DNA of 64,000 nt from Dyadobacter sp. CY326 (GCF_021390515.1 NZ_JAJUXI010000002.1:1-64000), one strand, 5' to 3'. Positions 1-9,065 are shown, counted from the first letter of the stretch. Made by a program: numbers and translations. The notes: a model not told the origin generated them from the sequence alone.

Positions 1-543
1 TCAGGATCAAATGCAGAAAAAATTTGTGAATATTTTGCTGACCGGGAAGATGTGGAGGTGTCGTTGATTTTCACGAATAATCCCCAGGCTGGCGTCATCA
101 AGCGCGCTTGCGAGTTGCAGATTCCTGTTGTATTTTTTGATAAAAAAACATTTTACCAAACCAATAAAGTGCTTCAAATCCTGCAAAACGAGCGCATCAC
201 CATTGTTGTGCTCGCCGGATTTATGCTATTGGTTCCGCCATTTCTGGTTGAGGCCTTTCCGAACAGAATTATCAACATCCATCCCGCTTTACTCCCAAAA
301 TACGGCGGGAAAGGAATGTATGGTCATTTTGTTCACGAGGCCGTTGTGAATGCGAAAGAAAAGGAATCGGGCATCACAATTCATTATGTGAATGAAAACT
401 ACGACGAAGGCAATGTGATTTTCCAGGCCACCTGCGCCATCGAACCGACCGACACTGCGGATGACGTGGCAACAAAAATTCACGCGCTGGAACACGCCAA
501 TTATCCGCGGGTGATCGAGGAGATCCTTTTTCCAAAGCAATAG
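1..543 (+). CDS. purN: Phosphoribosylglycinamide formyltransferase, 5' end cut by window
   Basis: This is the C-terminal ~180 residues of GAR transformylase, which moves a formyl group from 10-formyl-THF to GAR in step 3 of cytosolic purine synthesis. The reading frame is open from base 1, and the first residues (SGSNAEKI) match the family's N-terminal SGxGSN loop, so the true start lies just before the window. The GTG at 52 is an internal codon. Catalytic-site motifs are visible: the INIHPALLPKY segment with Asn and His, the GMYGxxVHxAV stretch, and the Asp in ENYDEGNVIFQ. The DMT transporter follows after 6 bases, so the two may be cotranscribed. Confidence 0.93.
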   Translation, partial: SGSNAEKICEYFADREDVEVSLIFTNNPQAGVIKRACELQIPVVFFDKKTFYQTNKVLQILQNERITIVVLAGFMLLVPPFLVEAFPNRIINIHPALLPKYGGKGMYGHFVHEAVVNAKEKESGITIHYVNENYDEGNVIFQATCAIEPTDTADDVATKIHALEHANYPRVIEEILFPKQ

Positions 544-549
544 CGGCAT

Positions 550-1467
550 ATGCTTTATTTTCTGTTATCGGTGCTTTTCACCGTCGCGCTTTACCTGATT
601 ATGCGTGCATTTCCACGTTACAAAGTGGACTCTTTTCACGCCGTCGTTTTCAATTATTATGCTTGCGTGCTTACCGGGCTGGTGCTAACACCGGATCTGC
701 GATCGTTTCAAAATGTCGATTGGACCGCCAACGGAACGCTTATCACGCTTGCGTTGGGCGCAATGTTCGTGCTTACATTCATGCTGATCGGGCTTACGGC
801 TCAAAAAGTGAGTGTGACCGCCACTTCGCTGGCTGGAAACATGTCGCTGGTGATCCCCGTGCTTTTTGGCCTGTTCGTTTTCAAGAATAATAACAAGGAT
901 TTTACAGCCATCAATTACGCAGGACTCGTCGTCGCGCTTGTTGCGCTGGCACTGGGCGTGATCCAAAACAGCAAGAAGGACGTCAGCAAAGGTGCATCAA
1001 GCAATGTTTCAACATTCAATCCACTGCTTGTGCTGCCGCTGCTCACATTTCTTGCAGCCGGGACGAACAACACATTGATCAATTATTTGTCTGCCAGATA
1101 TTACGGTCCGGGCGAAACGACGCTTTTCATGATCATTGCGTGCACAGGCGCAATTCTGATCGGGACCGGGATTCTGATTTACAGAATCATAACCGGCAAC
1201 GAACGCTTGAGATTGAGGAGTGTAGTCGGCGGTTTTATACTTGGCGTTCCAAATTTTTTATCCCTCTATTTCCTGCTTTTAGCATTGGCTTCCTTTGGAA
1301 ACAGCGCAGCATTTGTTTTCCCGATTTACAACATTCTTACCATGCTGGTGTCGGCGTTGGCGGCTTGGCTGATTTACCGCGAGCAACTGAACCATCTTAA
1401 TAAATTTGGGCTTTTAATGGCAGTCATTGCGATTGTTATGATTTCTTACCAGGAATTGGGCTTGTAA
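550..1467 (+). CDS. EamA/DMT-family permease
   Basis: A 305-residue integral inner-membrane protein made almost entirely of hydrophobic helices, about ten by eye, arranged as two EamA-like halves. This is the layout of the drug/metabolite transporter superfamily. The hydrophilic loop with QNSKKDVSKG near the middle separates the halves. Substrate cannot be read from sequence. It begins 6 bases after purN, and a coiled-coil/J-domain gene follows 25 bases later on the same strand. Family assignment is strong; function is only a general metabolite exporter. Confidence 0.85.
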   Translation: MLYFLLSVLFTVALYLIMRAFPRYKVDSFHAVVFNYYACVLTGLVLTPDLRSFQNVDWTANGTLITLALGAMFVLTFMLIGLTAQKVSVTATSLAGNMSLVIPVLFGLFVFKNNNKDFTAINYAGLVVALVALALGVIQNSKKDVSKGASSNVSTFNPLLVLPLLTFLAAGTNNTLINYLSARYYGPGETTLFMIIACTGAILIGTGILIYRIITGNERLRLRSVVGGFILGVPNFLSLYFLLLALASFGNSAAFVFPIYNILTMLVSALAAWLIYREQLNHLNKFGLLMAVIAIVMISYQELGL

Positions 1468-1492
1468 CAAAATATTCCTCAAAAACTCCCTT

Positions 1493-2572
1493 ATGCCGGA
1501 AACTGCTATTTTACATATTAATGAGCGTAAAAACGTCCTGAACAAACGACAAAAGGAATTTAATCAATTGTCGCAGAAAATTGAAGAGCTGGACCGCTTG
1601 ATCCCCGAGTTGGAAAGTGCTTATGATCAAATGATCCAGCGCATTCCAACGGACTTAAACCCTCTAATCCGGGAATATCAGGACTATCGTGTCGAGATCG
1701 TCCACATTATGGACAGGACCTATGAAGCCGATCTGTTCCGGAAAATCTATCAGGACAAGCTTGCTTACCTGATTACCGAGAGTGCTTATGACCTCATCGC
1801 CCATCATGGTTATGACAGCTTAAAGCCGGTTTTCAACAAATATAGTCCTGTCAACATTGAAACATTGCTGGACCAGGAAAGAGCAAAGGACGCCAAAATC
1901 ACGGACCCGGCATTTTTGTTGGAAAGTGAAAATGTTATCGAACCCACCCCGGTTGAGAATTTTCATGACTTACCCGAGGAAGAACAGCAAAGGATCAAGG
2001 CTGAGCAACGAGAAGAGCGACTTCATAAGCGCATTCAGGAAGCAAAGCAGGCGGCAGAGCAGCAGAAATCAACTAAGTCGGTGCGCACGGTTTATATGGA
2101 TTTGGTAAAGACGTTTCACCCGGATCTAGAAAAGGATGAGGCTGAAAAGTTGCGAAAAACCGAAATTATGCAACAGGTTACGCAGGCTTATCAGGAAAAT
2201 AACCTGCTCAAATTGCTGAAATTGCAGATTGAGCTTGACCGCATTGATCAGGATCAGTTGGAAAATCTAAGCAAAAATCAACTCAACTATTATAACAAAG
2301 TCCTGAAACAGCAGGTCGAAGAACTCGAACTTGTGAAGGAAAGCATTCAAAAGAGGATCTCGGCCGTTTGCGGTCTCCCCTATCAGCACGCAAATTCCAT
2401 GACAACGGTGATTGTGAAATTCAATACGAATGTCAACGAAATGAAAGCGGAGATTAAGAACATTAAAAACACCGTGAAGCAATGGAAAATCCCTTCGCAA
2501 TTAAAGGCATATCTCAAACCTTACCAGATTCCGGGGCAATCGTTCATCGAAGATTTGGATGACGAAGATTGA
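1493..2572 (+). CDS. Coiled-coil protein with internal J-like domain
   Basis: A 359-residue soluble, highly charged protein. Residues ~10-75 and ~165-195 look like coiled coil, rich in E, K, Q and L with few Gly or Pro. At about 195-255 lies a J-domain-like segment: a helix, the HPD tripeptide (His209-Pro210-Asp211) that J proteins use to stimulate DnaK ATPase, then a helix containing QAYQENNLLKLL, typical of helix III of bacterial J-domain proteins. A second coiled region follows. There is no zinc finger or substrate-binding domain of classical DnaJ, and no DnaK or GrpE nearby. The likely role is a specialised Hsp70 co-chaperone; the client is unknown. Confidence 0.75.
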   Translation: MPETAILHINERKNVLNKRQKEFNQLSQKIEELDRLIPELESAYDQMIQRIPTDLNPLIREYQDYRVEIVHIMDRTYEADLFRKIYQDKLAYLITESAYDLIAHHGYDSLKPVFNKYSPVNIETLLDQERAKDAKITDPAFLLESENVIEPTPVENFHDLPEEEQQRIKAEQREERLHKRIQEAKQAAEQQKSTKSVRTVYMDLVKTFHPDLEKDEAEKLRKTEIMQQVTQAYQENNLLKLLKLQIELDRIDQDQLENLSKNQLNYYNKVLKQQVEELELVKESIQKRISAVCGLPYQHANSMTTVIVKFNTNVNEMKAEIKNIKNTVKQWKIPSQLKAYLKPYQIPGQSFIEDLDDED

Positions 2573-2715
2573 CGATTAGGCATGATAATTCGCGGACTAC
2601 GTATACAGGGTGTAGAACTAATTCCCCTTTATTCATTTAGATTAAATATAAATATTAGAGTATTTCTGCTTGCAATGAACGCATTACGATTTTAGCGCTT
2701 TCGGGGCAGGACTGG

Positions 2716-2750
2716 TATATAAATTGCTATTTAGTCGCAAATTTATATAT
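2716..2750. repeat. AT-rich imperfect inverted repeat upstream of barrel gene
   Basis: Left arm TATATAAATTGC (2716-2727) and right arm GCAAATTTATATA (2737-2749) are complementary except for one bulged base, with a spacer of about 9 bases. It ends 12 bases before the ATG of the outer-membrane protein gene at 2762. It could be an operator or a leader hairpin. No TAnnTTTG box was found nearby. Confidence 0.5.
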
Positions 2751-2761
2751 AACCTACTCGA

Positions 2762-3403
2762 ATGAAAAATTGTATTATTCTTTTACTTGCAGTTACAATG
2801 TTTGTAACGCAGGCGCAGGCTCAGGAAAATGTTTCTATTGGGCCGCTTGTCGGAGTTTCCATCGCCAACTTCCGTGGAGACGTTAACGGCACAGACTGGA
2901 AACCGGGATTAACCGTTGGTGGTTTCTACAATTACAGCTCAGAAAGCGGATTTGGGTTCAGCGGACAGCTGCTCTTTACACAACTTGGTGCAAAGGTTTT
3001 TGAAAAAACCAATGAGATCAATTTGAACTACATTCAGGCTCCATTATTAGCAACATTTTTCTTTGGCCAATATGGAGATAAGGTTCGTCCAAAGATATTT
3101 TTGGGACCTAACCTTAACTTCCTTGTGAGCGCAAGAGATAAGGATGGAAACAACCTGAATGGCAATTCTGACAATCGTGTTTACAGTCCGTTCGATCTTG
3201 GCTTGACTTTCGGAGCTGGGATCAACATTCGTTTGCAAGAAAAAATCTGGCTTAATCTGGATGCACGTTACGGCCTTGGCTTGATCGACGTGACGAAAGA
3301 TGGCAACACAAATATTAAAAACCAGAATTTCGGAATCAATGCGGGATTAAGCTTCCCACTTGGAACTTACAACAGCAACACCGGCCGTTTGAGAACCAGA
3401 TAA
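2762..3403 (+). CDS. Outer-membrane beta-barrel protein (PorT-like)
   Basis: A 213-residue protein with a clear Sec signal peptide (MKNCIILLLAV to AQAQ, cleavage near residue 20). The mature part starts with a strand-rich segment, SIGPLVGVSIANFRGD, and continues with alternating amphipathic strands ending in GINAGLSFPLG. This is typical of the small porin-family/PorT-like outer-membrane barrels common in Bacteroidetes. It is probably an eight-stranded barrel. It appears monocistronic: a 190-base gap with an inverted repeat lies upstream and a strong terminator downstream. The specific function is unknown. Confidence 0.8.
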   Translation: MKNCIILLLAVTMFVTQAQAQENVSIGPLVGVSIANFRGDVNGTDWKPGLTVGGFYNYSSESGFGFSGQLLFTQLGAKVFEKTNEINLNYIQAPLLATFFFGQYGDKVRPKIFLGPNLNFLVSARDKDGNNLNGNSDNRVYSPFDLGLTFGAGINIRLQEKIWLNLDARYGLGLIDVTKDGNTNIKNQNFGINAGLSFPLGTYNSNTGRLRTR

Positions 3404-3426
3404 AACCGGAAATCACTCTTTTTTAA

Positions 3427-3464
3427 GCAAAAACCAGGCGCCATTTGGCTCGCCTGGTTTTTGC
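3427..3464 (+). terminator. Rho-independent terminator
   Basis: A perfect 14-base inverted repeat (GCAAAAACCAGGCG at 3427-3440, complement at 3451-3464) with a 10-base loop. The right arm contains the T run. It lies 24 bases after the stop of the outer-membrane barrel gene. Confidence 0.9.
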
Positions 3465-3605
3465 TTTATTTGTTTTTAAAAGCAGCTGACATTCAAGCAT
3501 AAATTATCTTACACTGTTAAATAGCACTTTTATGATTGTAACATGCTCACAATCAGCAATATTTAAAGCAGGGACAATTTGCGCATTCACACTCAATTCA
3601 AAAGA

Positions 3606-3962
3606 ATGAAAGATATAGGCCTGTATATTATGGCAATTTTATATGTCTTTACAGGCACACTGCACTTCCTGCGCCCGAAGGCATTTCTGCAAATCATGCC
3701 GCCTTATCTGCCCTGGCATTCGCAGCTTGTGTTTCTGAGCGGCTTGTGTGAAGTTGGGTTTGCGTTGCTGTTGTTATTCCCCGCAACGCGTTCAACCGGT
3801 GCGTGGCTCATCATTCTCTTGCTCATCGCAGTATTTCCGGCCAACATTCAAATGGCCATTGATTTTTATCAAAAGCACAATCCATATTTGTGGCTCGCTT
3901 TGCTTCGCCTGCCCTTGCAGTTCGCTCTCATTTGGTGGGCGTGGCGCTATACAGGGAAATGA
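3606..3962 (+). CDS. DoxX-like small membrane protein
   Basis: A 118-residue protein with four predicted transmembrane helices. The residues MKDIGLYIMAILYVFTGTLHF, the HFLRPKAFLQIMPPYLP loop and the GLCEVGFALLLLFP helix resemble the DoxX/MauE-like family, which is linked to thiol or oxidative-stress functions in some bacteria. An in-frame TTG at 3579 would add nine residues; the ATG at 3606 directly before the first helix is preferred. The stop lies 24 bases before the helicase -7 box. Its substrate or partner is unknown. Confidence 0.75.
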   Translation: MKDIGLYIMAILYVFTGTLHFLRPKAFLQIMPPYLPWHSQLVFLSGLCEVGFALLLLFPATRSTGAWLIILLLIAVFPANIQMAIDFYQKHNPYLWLALLRLPLQFALIWWAWRYTGK

Positions 3963-3986
3963 TGCGCCGTTTACGCGGATAAGGCG

Positions 3987-3994
3987 TAACTTTG
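3987..3994 (+). promoter_or_regulatory. -7 box TAACTTTG for helicase gene
   Basis: An exact match to the Bacteroidetes -7 consensus TAnnTTTG, 19 bases before the ATG at 4014. No clear TTG -33 element is seen at the expected spacing. Confidence 0.55.
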
Positions 3995-4013
3995 CACATT
4001 ATTTTTAATTGAT

Positions 4014-5345
4014 ATGATGACTTTCGAAGATCTAAATCTCACCAAGCCCTTACGCAACGCCCTCGCCGATCTTAACTATGTAACGCCAACAGCGATTCAG
4101 GAGAAGGTTTTTTCGGTAACGATGTCGGGTAAAGATGTTTGTGGGATTGCCCAGACCGGAACTGGTAAAACATTTGCTTATTTGCTTCCTACACTTCGCC
4201 AGATAGAGTTTTCCAAGGACAGGCTGCCACAATTGCTCATTCTGGTTCCCACGCGCGAGCTCGTGGTGCAGGTGGTTGAGGAAGTGCGCAAATTGAGCGC
4301 TTATCTTACGCTGGAAGTGGTAGGCGCTTATGGCGGCGGCAACATTAAAGTGCAAATGGCCGAGTTGAAAAATGGCGCGGACGTGGTCGTAGCGACGCCA
4401 GGGCGATTATTCGATCTCGCATCAAACGGCTCATTGAAAACCAAAGCGATCAAAAAGCTGGTGATCGATGAAGTGGATGAAATGCTTAATCTTGGATTTC
4501 GGACACAGCTCAAAAAAATCCTCGATCTATTGCCTCAAAAACGCCAGAACCTGCTCTTCTCAGCGACTCTTACTCAGGAAGTTGAGGTGCTTATGCAAAC
4601 TTACTTTAACAACCCGGTGCGGATTGAGGCGGCTCCCATAGGCACGCCGCTGGACAACATTGAACAGAAAGCTTTTTACGTTCCCAATTTTTATACAAAA
4701 GTCAACCTGCTGGATCTGTTACTGGAAGAAAATGAAGACATGAGCAAAGTGCTGGTCTTCGTCGCAACCAAAAAATTAGCGGACCAGCTCTTTGGACAAC
4801 TGGAAATGGGTTATCTGAACAAGATCGGCGTCATACATTCTAATAAGGAACAGAATCATCGGTTTAACAGTGTTAAACAATTTCACGAAGGCAATTATCG
4901 CATTCTGATCGCCACAGACATCATTGCACGTGGATTGGACGTTGCGGAAGTCTCGCATGTTTTCAACTTTGACATTCCTGAAATTCCGGAAAACTACATT
5001 CACCGCATTGGACGAACCGGTCGTGCGGATAAACGCGGCGTGGCGATTTCTTTCATAACCGAAGGTGAAAAAGAATATCAAGAACAGATTGAGGCGCTCA
5101 TGAATTATCAGATTCCGATCGAGCCTTTGCCGGAAAATTTGAAAATTTCAGAAATTCTGACGCCAGATGAAGAGCCTCATATTTTTATGAAAAGCATTGA
5201 CGTGAAGCTGCCAAAGCGCGAAGCTGGCGGCGGCGCTTTCCATGAAAAGATTGACAAAAATAAAAAAGTGAATGTGCGGCGTAATCATGCGCAGGAGAAA
5301 ATGCAGAAATACGGCCGCCCCATTAAACGCTCTGGCAAAAAGTAG
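4014..5345 (+). CDS. DEAD-box-family RNA helicase (DEVD variant)
   Basis: A 443-residue ATP-dependent RNA helicase of the DeaD/RhlE type, acting in RNA remodelling or ribosome assembly in the cytosol. Motifs are in order: Q motif (FEDLNLTKPL to TPTAIQ), Walker A AQTGTGKT (46-53), PTREL, TPGR, motif II, SAT (183-185), ATDIIARGLDV, and HRIGRTGR from residue 330. Motif II reads DEVD (152-155) instead of DEAD; the catalytic acidic residues remain. The C-terminal tail is short and basic, KYGRPIKRSGKK, typical of RNA contact. ATG codons occur at 4014 and 4017. A promoter box is seen at 3987. Confidence 0.95.
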   Translation: MMTFEDLNLTKPLRNALADLNYVTPTAIQEKVFSVTMSGKDVCGIAQTGTGKTFAYLLPTLRQIEFSKDRLPQLLILVPTRELVVQVVEEVRKLSAYLTLEVVGAYGGGNIKVQMAELKNGADVVVATPGRLFDLASNGSLKTKAIKKLVIDEVDEMLNLGFRTQLKKILDLLPQKRQNLLFSATLTQEVEVLMQTYFNNPVRIEAAPIGTPLDNIEQKAFYVPNFYTKVNLLDLLLEENEDMSKVLVFVATKKLADQLFGQLEMGYLNKIGVIHSNKEQNHRFNSVKQFHEGNYRILIATDIIARGLDVAEVSHVFNFDIPEIPENYIHRIGRTGRADKRGVAISFITEGEKEYQEQIEALMNYQIPIEPLPENLKISEILTPDEEPHIFMKSIDVKLPKREAGGGAFHEKIDKNKKVNVRRNHAQEKMQKYGRPIKRSGKK

Positions 5346-5405
5346 AGGCACAGAAATTGGGATAATTTTAGGAAACGCACATTCAAGCTTCTGCTACACA
5401 TTCAT

Positions 5406-7190
5406 ATGAGCATCTGGCAAATATTCCAGCGCCTGCAACCCTACGTTAAGCCTTACCGCAAGCAAATATTTTTTGCGCTTTTCCTCACATTACTAGGCGC
5501 TGTCACTGCGCAGGTTAACCCTTGGGTTTTGCGCTACACCGTGGATTCGGTGCAGGCAATGCTTGACAAAAAGTGGGGCATCATTCAAGGCAAAGATCTG
5601 CTTATCCAGATTTCAATTATTCTTTTCGTTAAGGAGATTGTCAACTCGCTGATTGTGTTCGGGCAGCGCTATTTTGGTGAAAAGATCCGGATCAAGGTTT
5701 CAAGCGATTTGGCTCAGGAGGCGGTTAGTCGCATTCTCAAATATAACCTGGCCTTTTACAGCGATAATGACAACCAAAAGGGCAAGCTGCAAACCCGCAT
5801 TGACCGCGGCGTCGAGAGTTTGACCAAGCTGATCCAAAATTTCTTCATTGACATCCTGCCGCTTTTTGCCAATTCCATTGTCGCGTTAGCAGTCATGTTC
5901 AGCGCTAATTTTTACGTCGGAGGCATTGCGCTGGCCATCCTTCCCATTTATTTCTGGATTAGTTACAGGCAGGCGGGTGAATTGCAGGGCGTGCGCCGCA
6001 AGTTGAAAAGGCAGCGCGAGAACAAAAGCAGCGGTCTCATTAATCTGATCGAATCCATCATTGTTATCAAATCATTTGTCCGGGAAAAATTCGAAGGGCA
6101 AAAGCAATATCAGACCCAGATGGAGCTGATGGAAACGCAGCTTAAAACGCGCCGCACCAACTTTGCCTATGACGGAATCAAAAGTTTTATTGAACAAATC
6201 GGCGTCGTTTTCATCATTATTTTGACGGTTTATCTCGTTTTGGACCAGCAAATGTCCATCGGGGCGATAATGTTTCACATTCTTCTTTTTAACAACGTTT
6301 CCGCTCCCATCCGCCAGCTGCATCGGATTTATGACGAGATGAACGACGCACTCACTTATTCCGAAGGATTTTTTGACATTCTGGACGCAGATAATGCTGT
6401 TGAAACAAGCGGCAAACTTATTCCCGAAGCAATTAAAGGGGATTATGTCCTCAAAAACGTGTCTTTTGCTTATCCGAATGGCACCAAAGCATTGTTTAAC
6501 GTCGATGTGAACATTAAATCGGGTCAGACGACTGCGCTTGTCGGATTATCAGGCGCTGGAAAAAGTACGTTAATTAACTTGCTGGTAGGCTTTTACCCAC
6601 CCGATTCAGGAACATTGACGCTGGATGGCCGTCCGCTGAATGATTATGATTTGCCTGCTTTGCGCAATTCGATTGGGATGGTGCTGCAAAAAAATCACAT
6701 CTTCAAAGGGTCTATTGCTGAAAATATCCGTTATGGAAAAATGAGCGCTTCTGACGAAGAATTGATTGAGGCTGCACGAAAGGCTTATCTGCATGATCAG
6801 ATTTTAGAACTTCCGGCGCAATACGAAACCGATGCGCAAATGCTGTCAGGCGGACAACAGCAACGCATTGCGATTGCCCGACTTTTTCTCAAAAACCCGC
6901 CCGTCATTTTCCTCGACGAGCCAACCGCCAGCCTCGACGCCATTGCAACGGAACAAATCAAAAATAGTCTGGATGCCATCAAGCAAGGCAGAACGGTTGT
7001 CATCATCTCCCACAGTCTATCCCAAATCCTGGATTCGGATCAAATTTACGTCATGAAAAAAGGGCGCATTGCGGAGTTCGGCACGCATGCGAGTTTGTAT
7101 GACAGTGAAGGCGTTTATCGTGAAATTTTTGATGCGTCCGCCCGGAGCCTTAACCTGGAAAAAATGATCGGATTGCTCAGCAAGGATTGA
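5406..7190 (+). CDS. ABC transporter, fused permease and ATPase (exporter type)
   Basis: A 594-residue half-transporter of the MsbA/lipid-drug exporter class. The N-terminal ~330 residues hold about six transmembrane helices. The nucleotide-binding domain has Walker A GLSGAGKST (380-388), signature LSGGQQQR (from 480), Walker B VIFLDE (500-505, catalytic Glu505) and the H-loop His536. It should act as a homodimer in the inner membrane, exporting a lipid, drug or peptide; the substrate is not evident. It lies 60 bases after the helicase gene and is followed by a terminator. Confidence 0.93.
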   Translation: MSIWQIFQRLQPYVKPYRKQIFFALFLTLLGAVTAQVNPWVLRYTVDSVQAMLDKKWGIIQGKDLLIQISIILFVKEIVNSLIVFGQRYFGEKIRIKVSSDLAQEAVSRILKYNLAFYSDNDNQKGKLQTRIDRGVESLTKLIQNFFIDILPLFANSIVALAVMFSANFYVGGIALAILPIYFWISYRQAGELQGVRRKLKRQRENKSSGLINLIESIIVIKSFVREKFEGQKQYQTQMELMETQLKTRRTNFAYDGIKSFIEQIGVVFIIILTVYLVLDQQMSIGAIMFHILLFNNVSAPIRQLHRIYDEMNDALTYSEGFFDILDADNAVETSGKLIPEAIKGDYVLKNVSFAYPNGTKALFNVDVNIKSGQTTALVGLSGAGKSTLINLLVGFYPPDSGTLTLDGRPLNDYDLPALRNSIGMVLQKNHIFKGSIAENIRYGKMSASDEELIEAARKAYLHDQILELPAQYETDAQMLSGGQQQRIAIARLFLKNPPVIFLDEPTASLDAIATEQIKNSLDAIKQGRTVVIISHSLSQILDSDQIYVMKKGRIAEFGTHASLYDSEGVYREIFDASARSLNLEKMIGLLSKD

Positions 7191-7527
7191 TCGTTTGAAG
7201 AATTTACTAACAGCAAGATTAAGTTGAAATTCCCCGGCTGTTAGCGCTTAACATAGCATCTAACAGAAAAAATGTGGTGACATTTAACGTGTCTCCACAT
7301 TTTTTTTGACCAAAATATACTTTTTCAAAAAACTTTTAACCCGAATAATGCAATGTTCAGGCCGTATAACATTCGTTAATATAGGATAAATACAAAATAA
7401 TAATTTCGTATTCCCAAAAGTTGCAAGATAGTTGCGAAGTCGTTAAATCCATCGGGAAAATATTTCCGTAAGTCTGGCAGAATCCGGTGGGAAAGCGGAT
7501 CACAATAAACTTCAAAAACTTTTTGGT
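7191..7527. other. Intergenic region with terminator, no gene seen
   Basis: A 337-base gap between the ABC exporter and the ferritin-like pair. It holds a 7-base inverted repeat (CTGTTAG at 7238-7244, CTAACAG at 7260-7266), then a strong terminator, then about 215 AT-rich bases that should contain the promoter of the ferritin-like operon. I could not find an exact TAnnTTTG box there. Confidence 0.6.
7267..7308 (+). terminator. Rho-independent terminator after ABC exporter
   Basis: Arms AAAAAATGTGG and CCACATTTTTT, extended inward by GACA/TGTC across one T-T mismatch, with a 7-base loop and a run of T. It lies about 75 bases after the ABC exporter stop. Confidence 0.85.
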
Positions 7528-8226
7528 ATGAACAAAACATTAACTCAAATCTCTGAACCTTCTGACGGCGCAATGCTTTCAAAAGTGGGCAGACGTTACT
7601 TCCTAAGATCCGCAGGCGTTGCTGCTGCGACGGGAGCATTTATCCTAGGTGCCTGCACGGAGCAGGACTTGGTGACAGACGACACAGTGAACCTGGGTTC
7701 AGGCGACATCGGCATTTTGAATTATGCTTATGCATTGGAGCAACTGGAAGCTGCCTTCTACACACAGGTGATGGCGACTCCTTACCTGAACATGACGGAT
7801 ATGGAAAAATGGATCTTGACGGATATTCGGGATCACGAAATCGTTCACAGAGAGTTTTTCAAAACAGCATTGGGAAGCGCGGCGATCAAAGGCCTTACTC
7901 CTAACTTTTCAGCCATTGATTTCGCAGATCGCAGAAGCGTTTTGGGAGCGGCAAAATTGTTTGAAGACACAGGTGTTGCAGCTTACAATGGTGCTGGAAA
8001 ATTGATCAAAAGCGTTGATTATTTGCTGATTGCAGGTAAAATCGTTTCAGTTGAAGCAAGACACGCATCGGCAATCGCAGATTTGATTAACCCTAACGCA
8101 TTGGAATTTGCAAGTGGCCAGATCGATGAAATGGGCTTGGAACATGCATATTCTCCATCAGTTATTCTGAGCGGCGTGCAGCCATTTGTAATGGATAAAA
8201 TTAGTGGAAAAGATCTGCCACGCTAA
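7528..8226 (+). CDS. Exported ferritin-like domain protein, predicted Tat lipoprotein
   Basis: A 232-residue member of the Ferritin_2-like family. A twin-arginine signal (Arg22-Arg23 in GRRYFLRSAG) is followed by a hydrophobic stretch and a lipobox-like GAC with Cys43, suggesting Tat export and lipidation. Four helices carry a full di-iron ligand set: Glu in YALEQLEAAFY (71 or 74), ExxH at 104-107, Glu146 in LFEDTG, and ExxH at 176-179. This pattern is known for ferritin-like and desiccation-related proteins; the reaction is not established. The paralogue starts 20 bases downstream, so they form a two-gene operon. Confidence 0.88.
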   Translation: MNKTLTQISEPSDGAMLSKVGRRYFLRSAGVAAATGAFILGACTEQDLVTDDTVNLGSGDIGILNYAYALEQLEAAFYTQVMATPYLNMTDMEKWILTDIRDHEIVHREFFKTALGSAAIKGLTPNFSAIDFADRRSVLGAAKLFEDTGVAAYNGAGKLIKSVDYLLIAGKIVSVEARHASAIADLINPNALEFASGQIDEMGLEHAYSPSVILSGVQPFVMDKISGKDLPR

Positions 8227-8246
8227 CTCTTAAAAAACTTACTGAC

Positions 8247-9065
8247 ATGAATATTTTTAGAATATTAGATAGCATTCAACAAGTAGACGGTGACGCAGCA
8301 GGACGCCTGGCGCACTCGACTCGTCGTATGTTTATGAACCGTGTAGGCAGCACACTCGCTTCGGCAGCTGTCCCAACTGTATTTGCTTCAATTGTAAACA
8401 AGGCTTACGCCGCTACGCCATCTGTAACAGATATACTTAATTTCGCTTTGACGCTGGAATATCTTGAAGAGACATTCTACTTCCAGGCGAACAGAATGAC
8501 CAACTTTATTCCTGCGGAATATACATTGGTTTTCCACCAGATCGAAAGACACGAGACACAACACGTAACATTCCTGAAATCTGCTTTGGGTGCGGCTGCT
8601 GTTGACCGTCCTCAATTTGACTTCACATATGGCGGCGCATTTCCTGATGCATGGACTAATTTCATGACATTCATCACGATTTCAGCTGCTTTGGAAGACA
8701 CAGGAGTTCGTGCTTACAAAGGACAAGCTGGTAACCTGATCGGTTCTCCTCAGATCTTGGAATATGCATTGCAAGTTCACTCTGTGGAAGCTCGTCACGC
8801 ATCGCTTGTGAGAAGAATCATCGGTAAGTTGAAAAACGATCCAATGATGAAAGGCTGGATTACGCAAGATAAAGGCTTCCCGCCGGCAGTTTACAAAGGC
8901 GCAACGCCTGAGTCAAACACTGTTCATGGTGGTCTGGATGCAGCAACACTTTCCGGAATCGGCTCTATTTCAAGAGACAACGTAACAGAAGCATTTGACG
9001 AACCTTTGACTATGGAAGAGGTTTTGGCAATAGCAGGACCATTTATTAAGAAAATGGGAATGTAA
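8247..9065 (+). CDS. Exported ferritin-like domain protein, second of tandem pair
   Basis: A 272-residue paralogue of the preceding protein. The N-terminus has a Tat-like motif (TRRMFMNRVG, Arg26-Arg27) and a cleavable hydrophobic segment ending near AYA, with no lipobox, so it is probably soluble in the periplasm. The di-iron ligands are intact: Glu in LEYLEETFY (71-75), ExxH 103-106, Glu150 in ALEDTG, ExxH 181-184. It has a C-terminal extension of about 70 residues absent from the first protein. The two may form a hetero-oligomer, one anchored and one soluble; that is inference. A terminator follows. Confidence 0.88.
   Translation: MNIFRILDSIQQVDGDAAGRLAHSTRRMFMNRVGSTLASAAVPTVFASIVNKAYAATPSVTDILNFALTLEYLEETFYFQANRMTNFIPAEYTLVFHQIERHETQHVTFLKSALGAAAVDRPQFDFTYGGAFPDAWTNFMTFITISAALEDTGVRAYKGQAGNLIGSPQILEYALQVHSVEARHASLVRRIIGKLKNDPMMKGWITQDKGFPPAVYKGATPESNTVHGGLDAATLSGIGSISRDNVTEAFDEPLTMEEVLAIAGPFIKKMGM

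Noticed and set aside
52-54. GTG as start of purN
   Set aside because: The frame is open to base 1 and the residues before it match the PurN N-terminal loop, so it is an internal codon.
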